NCBI RefSeq assembly: GCF_017814915.1
Contig: NZ_JAGIPZ010000015.1
Location: 25,980 to 89,979 of the forward strand
Direction: 5' to 3'
Length of the DNA stretch: 64,000 nt
DNA from: Herbaspirillum sp. LeCh32-8
GTDB taxonomy: Bacteria; Pseudomonadota; Gammaproteobacteria; Burkholderiales; Burkholderiaceae_D
The translations under genes were made by a program, and so were the position numbers. Below are positions 45,684 to 54,032 of the stretch, in pieces; within the stretch, counting starts at the first letter, position 1; every line of letters starts with the position of its first letter. The notes under the pieces are model-generated. The model searched no databases. It was not told the origin of the DNA and worked only from the letters and a program-made list of their open reading frames with translations.

Positions 45684-47171
45684 ATGAATGCTCCCGCCAA
45701 CCAATCCTTCGCGCCGGCTCGCCAGCGTGAAGTCGTCGACGCCCTGCGCCGGGCTGTGCCCGGCCATTGCGTGCTGTTCGACGAGGAAGATACCCGCCCT
45801 TACGAATGCGACGGCCTGGCCGCCTATCGGCAACTGCCGATGGTGGTGGTGCTGCCGGAGAACGAGCAGCAGGTGGTCGCCGTCATGAAGGCTTGTCATG
45901 CGTTGAAGGTACAGATCGTGCCGCGCGGCGCCGGCACCGGCTTGTCCGGCGGGGCCATGCCGATCGCCGACGGCGTGGTGCTGTCGACTGCCAAGTTCAA
46001 CAAGATCCTGAAGATGGACAAGTATTCGCGCACCGCCGTGGTCCAGCCCGGCGTGCGCAACCTCGCCATCTCGGAGGCCGCGGCGCCCCACGGCCTGTAC
46101 TACGCGCCGGATCCGTCCTCGCAGATCGCCTGCACCATCGGCGGCAACGTCGCCGAGAATTCCGGCGGCGTGCACTGCCTGAAGTACGGCCTGACCGTGC
46201 ACAACGTGCTGCGCGTGCGCATGGTGACCATCGAGGGCGACGTGGTGGAGCTGGGCAGCGGCGCACTCGATGCGCCCGGTCTGGATCTGCTGGCGGTATT
46301 CATCGGTTCCGAAGGCATGTTGGGCGTGGTCACCGAGGTGACGGTCAAGCTCGTGCCCAAGCCGCAGTTGGCGCGCGTGATCATGGCCTCCTTCGACGAT
46401 GTGGTGAAGGGCGGCAACGCGGTGGCCAACGTGATCGCCGCCGGCATCATCCCGGCCGGCCTGGAGATGATGGACAAGACCAGCTCGCGCATGGTCGAGC
46501 CGTTCGTGAAGGCGGGTTACGACATCGACGCCGAAGCCATCCTGCTGTGCGAATCCGACGGCACGGCCGAAGAGGTGGAGGAAGAAATCGGCCGCATGAC
46601 CGAGGTCCTCAACGCCAGCGGCGCCACGGCGATTGCCTGTTCGCAGTCCGAGGCCGAGCGCCTGCGCTTCTGGTCCGGGCGCAAGAACGCCTTCCCGGCC
46701 GCCGGCCGCATCTCGCCCGACTACTACTGCATGGACGGCACCATCCCGCGCAAGAAACTGGCGCAGGTGCTGCTGGGCATCGCCGAGATGGAAAAGAAAT
46801 ACGGCCTGCGTTGCGCCAACGTGTTCCACGCCGGCGACGGCAACTTGCATCCGCTGATCATGTTCGACGCCAACATCGCCGACGAATTCCACCGCGCCGA
46901 ACTGTTCGGCGCCGAGATCCTCGAGCTGTGCGTGGAAGTGGGCGGCACCATCACCGGCGAGCACGGCGTGGGCATCGAGAAGATCAATTCGATGTGCGTG
47001 CAGTTCGCGCCGGCCGAACGCGAGGCCTTCTTCAAGTTGAAGCGCGCCTTCGACACCGCCTTCCTGCTCAACCCCGACAAGGCCATCCCGACCCTGCACC
47101 GCTGCGCCGAGTACGGCAAGATGCACGTGCAGCGCGGCCAGCTGCGTTACCCCGATTTGCCGAGATTCTGA
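45684..47171 (+). CDS. glcD: Glycolate oxidase subunit GlcD (FAD-linked)
   Basis: The 495-residue flavoprotein has VPRGAGTGLSGGAMPIADGVVL, GGNVAENSGGVHCLKYGLT, and C-terminal HAGDGNLHP and GEHGVG, matching GlcD. It oxidises glycolate to glyoxylate with GlcE and GlcF. The ATG at 45684 follows GAGG; an upstream start 24 codons earlier is not needed. It is 1 bp before glcE, so the genes are tightly coupled. Confidence 0.95.
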   Translation: MNAPANQSFAPARQREVVDALRRAVPGHCVLFDEEDTRPYECDGLAAYRQLPMVVVLPENEQQVVAVMKACHALKVQIVPRGAGTGLSGGAMPIADGVVLSTAKFNKILKMDKYSRTAVVQPGVRNLAISEAAAPHGLYYAPDPSSQIACTIGGNVAENSGGVHCLKYGLTVHNVLRVRMVTIEGDVVELGSGALDAPGLDLLAVFIGSEGMLGVVTEVTVKLVPKPQLARVIMASFDDVVKGGNAVANVIAAGIIPAGLEMMDKTSSRMVEPFVKAGYDIDAEAILLCESDGTAEEVEEEIGRMTEVLNASGATAIACSQSEAERLRFWSGRKNAFPAAGRISPDYYCMDGTIPRKKLAQVLLGIAEMEKKYGLRCANVFHAGDGNLHPLIMFDANIADEFHRAELFGAEILELCVEVGGTITGEHGVGIEKINSMCVQFAPAEREAFFKLKRAFDTAFLLNPDKAIPTLHRCAEYGKMHVQRGQLRYPDLPRF

Positions 47172-47172
47172 G

Positions 47173-48258
47173 ATGAGCGAGCAACACGATATGCAACACG
47201 AGCTGAATGCGCTGCTGGAGGGTTTTCGCGCGCGCATCAAGGCCGGCCGGCCGCTGCAGATCCGCGGCGGCGGCACCAAGGACTGGTACGGCCAGGCGCC
47301 GCAGGGCGAGCTGCTCGACACGCGCGGCTACAGCGGCATCGTCGACTACGAGCCGACCGAGCTGGTGATCACCGCGCGCTGCGGCACCACGCTGGCCGAG
47401 ATCGACGCCGCACTGGAGAAGAACAACCAGATGCTGGCCTGGGAGCCGCCGCGCTTTGACGGCGCCGCCACCGTCGGCGGCATGGTCGCGGCCGGCCTGT
47501 CGGGACCTGCGCGCGCCTCAGCCGGGGCGGTGCGCGACTTCGTGCTGGGCGCGGTGCTGATGGACGCGCAGGGCGAAGAGCTGCATTTTGGCGGCCAGGT
47601 CATGAAGAACGTCGCCGGCTATGACGTCTCGCGTCTGCTGGCCGGTTCGCTGGGCACGCTGGGGCTGATCCTGCAGGTGTCGCTGAAGGTGTTGCCCAAG
47701 CCGTTCGCCGCCAGCACCCGCGTGTTCGAGATCAACCAGGAAGGCGCGCTGCGCCTGCTCAACCAGTGCGGCGGCCAGCCCTTGCCGCTGACCGCCAGCG
47801 CCTGGAACAACAAGGTGCTGACCATCCGCCTGGCCGGCGCGCAGGCGGCGGTGGACTCGGCCGTCAAGAAGCTGGGCGGCAGCGAGCTGTCCAACGGTGA
47901 CGATTTCTGGCGCGATCTGCGCGAGCAGCAGCATGCCTTCTTCGATGCGCCCGAGCAGCCGCTGTGGCGACTGTCGGTGCCGTCGGTGGCGCCGCCGCTG
48001 GACTTGCCCGGTCGCCAGCTCATCGAGTGGGGCGGCGCGCAGCGCTGGCTGCGCCCGGACGGCAGCCTGGACGCCGTGAGCATCCGCGCCGCGGCGCTGG
48101 CCGTGGGCGGCAGCGCCAGCCTGCATCGCGGCGGCGATAAGGCGATCGGCGTATTCCATCCGCTGCAGCCTGCGGTCGAGAAGATCCACCGCAACCTCAA
48201 GCAACAATTCGATCCGGCCGGCATCTTCAATCCCGGCCGCATGTACGCGGGTCTGTAA
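47173..48258 (+). CDS. glcE: Glycolate oxidase subunit GlcE (FAD-binding)
   Basis: The 361-residue protein has an FAD-binding domain (LQIRGGGTKDWYG, WEPPRFDGAATVGGMVAAGLSGP) and the GlcE end HRNLKQQFDPAGIFNPGRMY. It is the second flavin subunit of the glycolate oxidase complex and follows glcD by 1 bp. Confidence 0.93.
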   Translation: MSEQHDMQHELNALLEGFRARIKAGRPLQIRGGGTKDWYGQAPQGELLDTRGYSGIVDYEPTELVITARCGTTLAEIDAALEKNNQMLAWEPPRFDGAATVGGMVAAGLSGPARASAGAVRDFVLGAVLMDAQGEELHFGGQVMKNVAGYDVSRLLAGSLGTLGLILQVSLKVLPKPFAASTRVFEINQEGALRLLNQCGGQPLPLTASAWNNKVLTIRLAGAQAAVDSAVKKLGGSELSNGDDFWRDLREQQHAFFDAPEQPLWRLSVPSVAPPLDLPGRQLIEWGGAQRWLRPDGSLDAVSIRAAALAVGGSASLHRGGDKAIGVFHPLQPAVEKIHRNLKQQFDPAGIFNPGRMYAGL

Positions 48259-48275
48259 GCCGAAAGCCAACAGTT

Positions 48276-49520
48276 ATGCAAACCAACTTAGCCGATTTCA
48301 TCCGCGACACCCACGACGGCCAGGAGGCCGACGCCATCCTGCGCAACTGCGTGCACTGCGGCTTTTGCACCGCCACCTGCCCGACCTATCAATTGCTGGG
48401 CGACGAGTTGGACGGCCCGCGCGGACGCATCTACCTGATCAAGCAGGTGCTCGAAGGCAAGCCGGCCACCGCCGCCACGCAGTCGCACCTGGATCGCTGC
48501 CTGACCTGCCGCAACTGCGAATCGACCTGCCCCTCGGGTGTGCAATACGGTCGCCTGGTCGACATCGGCCGCAAGGTGGTGGAGCAGCAGGTGCCGCGTC
48601 CGCTGGGCCAGCGCGTGGCGCGCACCGCGCTGAAGGAACTGCTGCCGCGCAAGTGGCTGTTCCGTCCGGCCATGAAAGCCGGCCAGATGGTGCGCCCGCT
48701 GCTGCCCAAGGCGTTGCAAAACAAGGTACCGCTGCCGCAGGACGCCGGTGTGTGGCCCAGCGCCACGCACACGCGCCAGATGCTGCTGCTGGACGGCTGC
48801 GTGCAGCCCTCGATGTCGCCCAACATCAACAGCGCCACCGCACGCGTGCTCGATACCCTGGGCGTGCAGTTGTTCGTGCCGCCCAAGACCGGCTGCTGCG
48901 GCGCCATCCGCTATCACATGAATGACCAGGACGGCGGGCTGGACGACATGCGTCGCAACATCGACGCCTGGTGGCCCTACATCGAGGGCCGCGACGGCAT
49001 CAAGGCCGAGGCCATCGTGATGAACGCCTCCGGTTGCGGCGCCACCGTCAAGGAGTACGGCCACCTGCTGCAGCACGACCATGCCTATGCCGAGAAGGCG
49101 CGCCGTATCTCGCGCATGACCCTGGACATCAGCGAAATCCTGCCCGAGTTCGAGGCCCAACTGCAGGAAAAGCTGGCCGGTTTCAACGGCAAACGGGTGG
49201 CCTACCATCCGCCTTGCACGCTGCAGCACGGCCAGAAGATCCGTGGCAAGGTCGAGTCCATCCTGCGCGCGGCCGGCGTCGACGTGCAGCTGTGCGCCGA
49301 CAGCCACCTGTGCTGCGGCTCGGCCGGTACCTACTCGGTGCTGCAGCCGGAGCTGTCCTACCAGCTGCGCGACAACAAGCTCAAGAACCTGGCCGCCACC
49401 GATCCGGACATGATCGTCACCGGCAACATCGGCTGCGTGACGCACCTGCAGTCGGGCACCGACACCCCGGTGCGGCACTGGATCGAGCTGCTGGACGCTG
49501 CGCTGCAAGGGCGCGCCTGA
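48276..49520 (+). CDS. glcF: Glycolate oxidase iron-sulfur subunit GlcF
   Basis: The 414-residue protein has two 4Fe-4S motifs near the N-terminus (CVHCGFCTATCPTY and CLTCRNCESTCPSG) and two cysteine-rich CCG domains (KTGCCGA, HLCCGSAGTYS). It takes electrons from GlcDE to the respiratory chain. It ends the glc operon at a strong terminator. No malate synthase is seen nearby. Confidence 0.95.
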   Translation: MQTNLADFIRDTHDGQEADAILRNCVHCGFCTATCPTYQLLGDELDGPRGRIYLIKQVLEGKPATAATQSHLDRCLTCRNCESTCPSGVQYGRLVDIGRKVVEQQVPRPLGQRVARTALKELLPRKWLFRPAMKAGQMVRPLLPKALQNKVPLPQDAGVWPSATHTRQMLLLDGCVQPSMSPNINSATARVLDTLGVQLFVPPKTGCCGAIRYHMNDQDGGLDDMRRNIDAWWPYIEGRDGIKAEAIVMNASGCGATVKEYGHLLQHDHAYAEKARRISRMTLDISEILPEFEAQLQEKLAGFNGKRVAYHPPCTLQHGQKIRGKVESILRAAGVDVQLCADSHLCCGSAGTYSVLQPELSYQLRDNKLKNLAATDPDMIVTGNIGCVTHLQSGTDTPVRHWIELLDAALQGRA

Positions 49521-49559
49521 CGCCGGCCCTGGTTCTCACCGCTGTTGCCGTTTGACAAG

Positions 49560-49584
49560 AAGCCCCGCGATGCGGGGCTTTTTT
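49560..49584 (+). terminator. Terminator of glcDEF
   Basis: AAGCCCCGC-GAT-GCGGGGCTT is followed by TTTT. The rest of the 370-bp gap to the next gene (49521-49890) shows no gene or clear promoter. Confidence 0.9.
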
Positions 49585-49890
49585 GTGGCAAGAATGTCTA
49601 CTTTCCTTCCGCTTTGGGTCGGTTTCGCTCAATTTGCTCCGGTTTTGGGGCATTCGGCTTGACGTGCAGGCCCCTAAATCAATAAGCTTCGTCCTTTTTT
49701 ATCGATCCGCAGGAAAAAGTCCCTCGCAATTTCCCACCGGAAACCCTGTCGCCGCCGAACAAACCGGCGCGCTCCTGTCTAATTGCAGTTCAGGTTGCAC
49801 CCATGCGGCAACGATAAGAAACACATTCCCCTCATCACGCTCGCCAACCGGGCAGGGCCGCGCAGGCCGATGTCCGGAGCAGGAGAACAC

Positions 49891-51180
49891 ATGAAAAAAC
49901 GCATACCGCCAGCCGTCTTTATCTTCGTCGCCATGCTGCTCGGCATCCTGGTCGGCTACCTGATCTTCACGCACTACGGCAAGGCCGAGGCCAAGGAACT
50001 GGCCGGCTATATCTCGATCGCGTCGGACATCTTCCTGCGCCTGATCAAGATGGTGATCGCGCCGCTGGTGTTCTCCACGCTGGTGGTGGGCATCGCCCAC
50101 ATGGGCGACGCCAAGTCGGTGGGCCGCATCTTCGGCAAATCGCTGGGCTGGTTCTTCGCCGCGTCGCTGATCTCGCTGGCGCTGGGCATGCTGATGGCCA
50201 ACCTGCTGCAGCCGGGCGCCGGCGTGGCCTTGCCGCCGCCTGACGCGGCCGGCGCCGGCCTGGCCACCGGCAAGTTCACGGTCAAGGAATTCTTCAACCA
50301 CCTGGTGCCCAAGTCGGTGGCCGAAGCCATGGCGCAAAACGAGATCCTGCAGATCGTGGTGTTCTCCATGTTCTTCGGCATCGCCCTGGCAGCGCTGGGC
50401 GAGCGCGGCAAAAACCTGCTGGCCGTGGTGGACGACCTGTCGCACGCCATGCTGAAAATCACCGGCTACGTGATGAAGTTCGCGCCGGTTGCGGTGTTCG
50501 CGGCGATGGCCGCCACCGTGGCCGTCAACGGCCTGGACATCCTGGTCAGTTTCGCGGTCTTCATGCGTGACTTCTACCTGTCGCTGGTGCTGCTGTGGGT
50601 GGTGCTGATCGGCGCCGGCTTCGTGTTCCTGAAGAAGCGCATCTTCCACCTGCTGGCCCTGATCAAGGAAGCCTTCCTGCTGGCCTTCGCCACCGCCAGC
50701 TCGGAGGCCGCCTATCCCAAGCTGCTGGACGCGCTGGACCGCTTCGGCGTCAAGCGCAAGATCTCCAGCTTCGTGATGCCGATGGGTTACTCGTTCAACC
50801 TCGACGGATCGATGATCTACTGCACCTTCGCCACGCTGTTCATCGCCCAGGCCTACGGCATCCACATGCCGCTGTCCACGCAGATCACGATGATGCTGGT
50901 GCTGATGCTGACCTCCAAGGGCATCGCCGGCGTGCCGCGCGCCTCGCTGGTGGTGATCGCCGCCACGCTGCACCAGTTCAATATCCCGGAAGCGGGCCTG
51001 CTGGTGATCCTGGGCATCGACACCTTCCTCGACATGGGCCGTTCGGCCACCAACGCGGTGGGCAACTCGATCGCCTCGGCCGTGGTCGCCAAGTGGGAAG
51101 GCGGCCTGTTGTCCGAAGAGGAAGCGCGTACCGCCGAGCAGGCCATCGAAAAGGAAGCGGAACTGAAGCTGCACGCCTGA
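49891..51180 (+). CDS. Dicarboxylate/amino-acid:cation symporter (DctA/GltP family)
   Basis: The 429-residue membrane protein is a DAACS/SLC1 carrier. It has the re-entrant loop TASSEAAYPK (a variant of the serine-rich loop), the MGYSFNLDGSMIYCTFATLF helix, and the DTFLDMGRSATNAVGNSIA segment. The family imports C4-dicarboxylates or glutamate with protons or sodium. The RBS AGGAG precedes ATG 49891. Its neighbour is glcDEF, so an organic-acid substrate is reasonable but not proven. Confidence 0.93.
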   Translation: MKKRIPPAVFIFVAMLLGILVGYLIFTHYGKAEAKELAGYISIASDIFLRLIKMVIAPLVFSTLVVGIAHMGDAKSVGRIFGKSLGWFFAASLISLALGMLMANLLQPGAGVALPPPDAAGAGLATGKFTVKEFFNHLVPKSVAEAMAQNEILQIVVFSMFFGIALAALGERGKNLLAVVDDLSHAMLKITGYVMKFAPVAVFAAMAATVAVNGLDILVSFAVFMRDFYLSLVLLWVVLIGAGFVFLKKRIFHLLALIKEAFLLAFATASSEAAYPKLLDALDRFGVKRKISSFVMPMGYSFNLDGSMIYCTFATLFIAQAYGIHMPLSTQITMMLVLMLTSKGIAGVPRASLVVIAATLHQFNIPEAGLLVILGIDTFLDMGRSATNAVGNSIASAVVAKWEGGLLSEEEARTAEQAIEKEAELKLHA

Positions 51181-51200
51181 TCTGCAGGTCGCAAGCGCAC

Positions 51201-51240
51201 AAAGGAGCACGCCGGGCAACCGGCCTGCTCCTTTTCTTTT
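51201..51240 (+). terminator. Terminator after the symporter gene
   Basis: The stem AAAGGAGCA / TGCTCCTTT encloses an inner GCCGG-GCAA-CCGGC stem and is followed by a T-rich tract. Confidence 0.85.
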
Positions 51241-51273
51241 TGCCTTGCCGGTTTCCCGAGCGGGGAGGGGCGA

Positions 51274-51732
51274 TCAGGCCGGAACGGCCTCGCGCACCTG
51301 CGCCGGGATCCACTCCTGCAGCGTGATCTCGATGGTGATGAAGGACAGGTTGGCGCCGCGCACGAAACGGCCGGCGAAGATTTTGCCGTCGGTGTCGGCC
51401 ACCACGCCTTGCAGCGGATTGGGATTGGACTTGCCGTCGGAGAAGCCGATCTCGCCGAACACGTTCAGGATCTCCACGCCGGGGCCGTTGATCTCCATCT
51501 CGCGCCGGCCGCCGGCGCTGGTGTATTGCAGGTGGGCGTCGATCAGGCTGCCGATGGCGCCGCGCACGATGGCGGTCTTCATGCCGTGCTGGCGGCACAG
51601 CGCTTCCACGCTCTCGGTCAGATCCTGGTTGGGTTTGAGGCGGGCCATGACCAGCTTGCCCAGGGTGCCTTCTTCTACTTGGATGTTGTCGTCTGTGTCG
51701 TTGGTGTTGGTGTTGACTAGGTTCGTCATCAT
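51274..51732 (-). CDS. PCC-domain (DUF296) protein lacking the metal-binding histidines
   Basis: The 152-residue protein has the PCC/DUF296 core: GAIGSLIDAHLQY, EINGPGVEILNVFGEIG, and VVADTDGKIFAG. In the usual family the end reads PHLH...GGHL, with histidines that bind metal. Here the same place reads NPLQ...AGRF (about residues 105-123), so the site is lost. Its start overlaps the stop of the gene upstream by 4 nt (ATGA), suggesting it works with that paralog, perhaps as an inactive partner. The N-terminal 15 residues are Asn/Asp/Thr-rich. Confidence 0.82.
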   Translation of the reverse strand: MMTNLVNTNTNDTDDNIQVEEGTLGKLVMARLKPNQDLTESVEALCRQHGMKTAIVRGAIGSLIDAHLQYTSAGGRREMEINGPGVEILNVFGEIGFSDGKSNPNPLQGVVADTDGKIFAGRFVRGANLSFITIEITLQEWIPAQVREAVPA

Positions 51733-52295
51733 GATTCCATGGGTGTCGGATGCAATAGACTGAAGTGCGTCTCTTCATCGCTGTTGACGACGAAGGCGCC
51801 TCGGGAGAACAGGCAAAGGCGGATGATGAGCGGATCGTCGCCCACTTCCACCGTATCAAGCAGCAGATGGCCGCCGTGGATGGCGCCATCGCCGTCGATG
51901 AAACCGGAATGGCAATGCAGCAGCACCTTCCCTTCGGGATTCTGGCCCACCGTGATGGCGCCGGTTACGAAGGTGATCGCACCCTCCAGCACGTGCGGCG
52001 GGCCGTAGTCGTAGGGACGGTTCTTGTCAGGCGTGTTTTCGATGCGGTGATAGTGCAGGCGGCGCGCCGTGCCGCCGCACATGCGACCGACGCCGCCGCG
52101 CTGGCCGTAACGCGCCAATACCTTGCGCAGGGCTTCGCCCACCATGGTGCCCGGCTGCAGCGTGATGCGCAGTTCCTCGGCCGGATCGGCCTCCAGGTCC
52201 AGCGTGCGCGGGTAGCTTTGCTGGCCTGCATGAAGGAACTTGCGCACCTCGACGAAGCCCGGATTGCCGTCGGCGGGTTTGCTCGTGAGTTTCAT
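51729..52295 (-). CDS. PCC-domain (DUF296)-like protein with intact histidines
   Basis: The 188-residue protein keeps the histidine set expected of a PCC domain: VLLHCHSGF (His127, His129) and IHGGHLLLD (His140, His143). Its first part (LRITLQPGTMVGEALRKVL) fits the fold. It overlaps the acyl-CoA synthetase stop by 4 nt and the second PCC gene by 4 nt, so all three are translated together. PCC proteins form trimers, and a few are thought to be enzymes. Activity on a CoA-linked or small acid intermediate is inference. Confidence 0.78.
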   Translation of the reverse strand: MKLTSKPADGNPGFVEVRKFLHAGQQSYPRTLDLEADPAEELRITLQPGTMVGEALRKVLARYGQRGGVGRMCGGTARRLHYHRIENTPDKNRPYDYGPPHVLEGAITFVTGAITVGQNPEGKVLLHCHSGFIDGDGAIHGGHLLLDTVEVGDDPLIIRLCLFSRGAFVVNSDEETHFSLLHPTPMES

Positions 52296-53890
52296 AGGCG
52301 ATAGTCTCCTTTCTCCTCAAGCAGGGCCTTGATCTGTTTCTTGACGATCTTGCCGTAGCCTGACTTGGGCATGGTTTCCCAGAACACGAAGCGGCGCGGC
52401 CACTTGTACTTGCCGATGCGCTCTTCCAGGTGCGCCAGCAGCGCCTCGCCGTCGGCATTCTGGCCGGGCTTGCAGACGATCACGGCCAGGCCGCTCTCGC
52501 CCCATTTGGGATCGGGCACGCCCAGCACCGCCACCTCCGACACCGCTGCATGGGTCAGCAGCGCTTCTTCGATCTCGCGCGGATAGACGTTGGAGCCCCC
52601 CGAGATATACATGTCGGAGGAGCGGCCGGTGATGTAGAGGAAGCCGTCCTTGTCCACGTGGCCCAGGTCGCCGGTGTTGAACCAGTCGTGCTTGAAAGCC
52701 TTCTTGTTGGCCTCCGGATTATTGTGATACCCCATGAACACAGCCGGGCCGCGCACGCAGATCTCGCCGGTCTCGAACGGCGCCAGCTTCTTGCCGTTGT
52801 CGTCCAGGATCGCGATTTCCATGCCGGTGCGCGGCATGCCGCAGGTGCCCACGCGCGCTTGCGGATGGGCGTCGTCATCGAAGTGCATGTAAGGCGGCAG
52901 GAAGGTAATGTTGCCGGTCACTTCGCCCAGACCGTAGTACTGCACCAGCACACGGCCCAGCTTCTTCAGGGCGAAGATCTGGTCGGCGCGGTACATCGGC
53001 GCGCCGGCATAGATCACGTGCCTGAGCGATGAGTGGTCGTAGCGGTCGACCGATTCGTCTTCCACCAGGATCTTGACGATGGTGGGCACGGTGAACATGT
53101 TATCGACCTTGTACTTTTCCACCAGCTGCCAGGCTTCTTCCACCACCAGGCGTTCCGACGACAGCAGGATGCTGGCCGCGCCGCGCGCGGTGTTGATCAC
53201 CGCGTGGATACCGGCGCCGTGCGACAGCGGGGCCACCACCAGCGAGCGCGACTGATGGTTCAGGCCCGGCATCAGGTCGGCCAGGTGGTTGGTGACGACG
53301 AAGGCCATCTGGCCGTGCGACAGCATGCCGGCCTTGGGATGGCCGGTGGTGCCGGAGGTGTAGAAGAACCACATCGGATCTTCGTAGTCGACCTCGACTT
53401 CATCGAAGGCCTGGCCGCCGGCGTCGGCCACCAGGGTCTCGAAATCCAGTTCGCCCGCGCGCGGTTCGGCCAGCGCAATCACATGTTCCAGCGCCGGCGA
53501 GGCCGCCTTGACCGCGTCGACATAGTTGCCGAAGCCGCGGTCGTACACCATCACCGAGGCGCCGCTGGACTGGCCCAGGTAAGCCGCCTCGGGCGGCGTG
53601 ATGCGGAAGTTGGTCGGAACCCAGACCATGCCCAGCTTGAAGGCCGCCCAGGCGCTTTCAAAGATCTGCTGGTTGTTGCGCGAATGGACCAGCATCTTGT
53701 CGCCTTTTTTTACGCCGCGCTTGGCCAGCGCATGGGCGAGGGCGTCGACGCGGTCGTTGATCTGCTTCCAGGTGATGATTCTGTCCTCACCGTTGGCGGC
53801 GCCGCGGCTCAGGATCAGGCCGGGTTCGTCGGGAAAGCGGCGCGCCACGTCCGATAGCAGGCGGCCCAGGTTCATGACTTTCTTTAACAT
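52292..53890 (-). CDS. Acyl-CoA synthetase (AMP-dependent)
   Basis: The 532-residue ligase has the P-loop FYTSGTTGHPKAGMLSHG, VQYYGLGEVTGNI, TGDLGHVDKDGFLYITGRSSDMYISGGSNVYPREIE in the hinge region, and the C-terminal lysine in SGYGKIVKKQ. It activates a carboxylic acid to its CoA ester. It lies in the thiolase-PCC operon, so the substrate is the compound presumably taken up by the TRAP system. An alternative start is 15 bp downstream (MNLGRLL). Confidence 0.92.
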   Translation of the reverse strand: MLKKVMNLGRLLSDVARRFPDEPGLILSRGAANGEDRIITWKQINDRVDALAHALAKRGVKKGDKMLVHSRNNQQIFESAWAAFKLGMVWVPTNFRITPPEAAYLGQSSGASVMVYDRGFGNYVDAVKAASPALEHVIALAEPRAGELDFETLVADAGGQAFDEVEVDYEDPMWFFYTSGTTGHPKAGMLSHGQMAFVVTNHLADLMPGLNHQSRSLVVAPLSHGAGIHAVINTARGAASILLSSERLVVEEAWQLVEKYKVDNMFTVPTIVKILVEDESVDRYDHSSLRHVIYAGAPMYRADQIFALKKLGRVLVQYYGLGEVTGNITFLPPYMHFDDDAHPQARVGTCGMPRTGMEIAILDDNGKKLAPFETGEICVRGPAVFMGYHNNPEANKKAFKHDWFNTGDLGHVDKDGFLYITGRSSDMYISGGSNVYPREIEEALLTHAAVSEVAVLGVPDPKWGESGLAVIVCKPGQNADGEALLAHLEERIGKYKWPRRFVFWETMPKSGYGKIVKKQIKALLEEKGDYRL

Positions 53891-53989
53891 CGTCTCACTC
53901 GTTCTAATTGAAATTGGCGTTGCTGCGGTTTTTCCGCGTTATTGCCGCGATTGCTGCAGCGGTACTGCGGTGTTGTGGCGATACTGCCG

Positions 53990-54014
53990 CCGGCCGCGGG
54001 ATGCGCGCGGCCGG
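53990..54014 (-). other. Intercistronic GC hairpin between thiolase and acyl-CoA synthetase
   Basis: CCGGCCGCG pairs with CGCGGCCGG around a 7-nt loop, without a T-run. Confidence 0.5.
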
Positions 54015-54032
54015 CCGGGAACTGCAGGGTGA

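Noticed and set aside
45767..47176. Plus-strand frame of 469 codons inside glcD in another frame
   Set aside because: It is an Arg/Gly-rich alternative-frame artefact; the GlcD frame has all FAD and metal motifs.
49700..49890. Search for a sigma-54 promoter before the DctA-like symporter
   Set aside because: No GG-N10-GC pair of adequate quality was found, so DctD-type control cannot be claimed.
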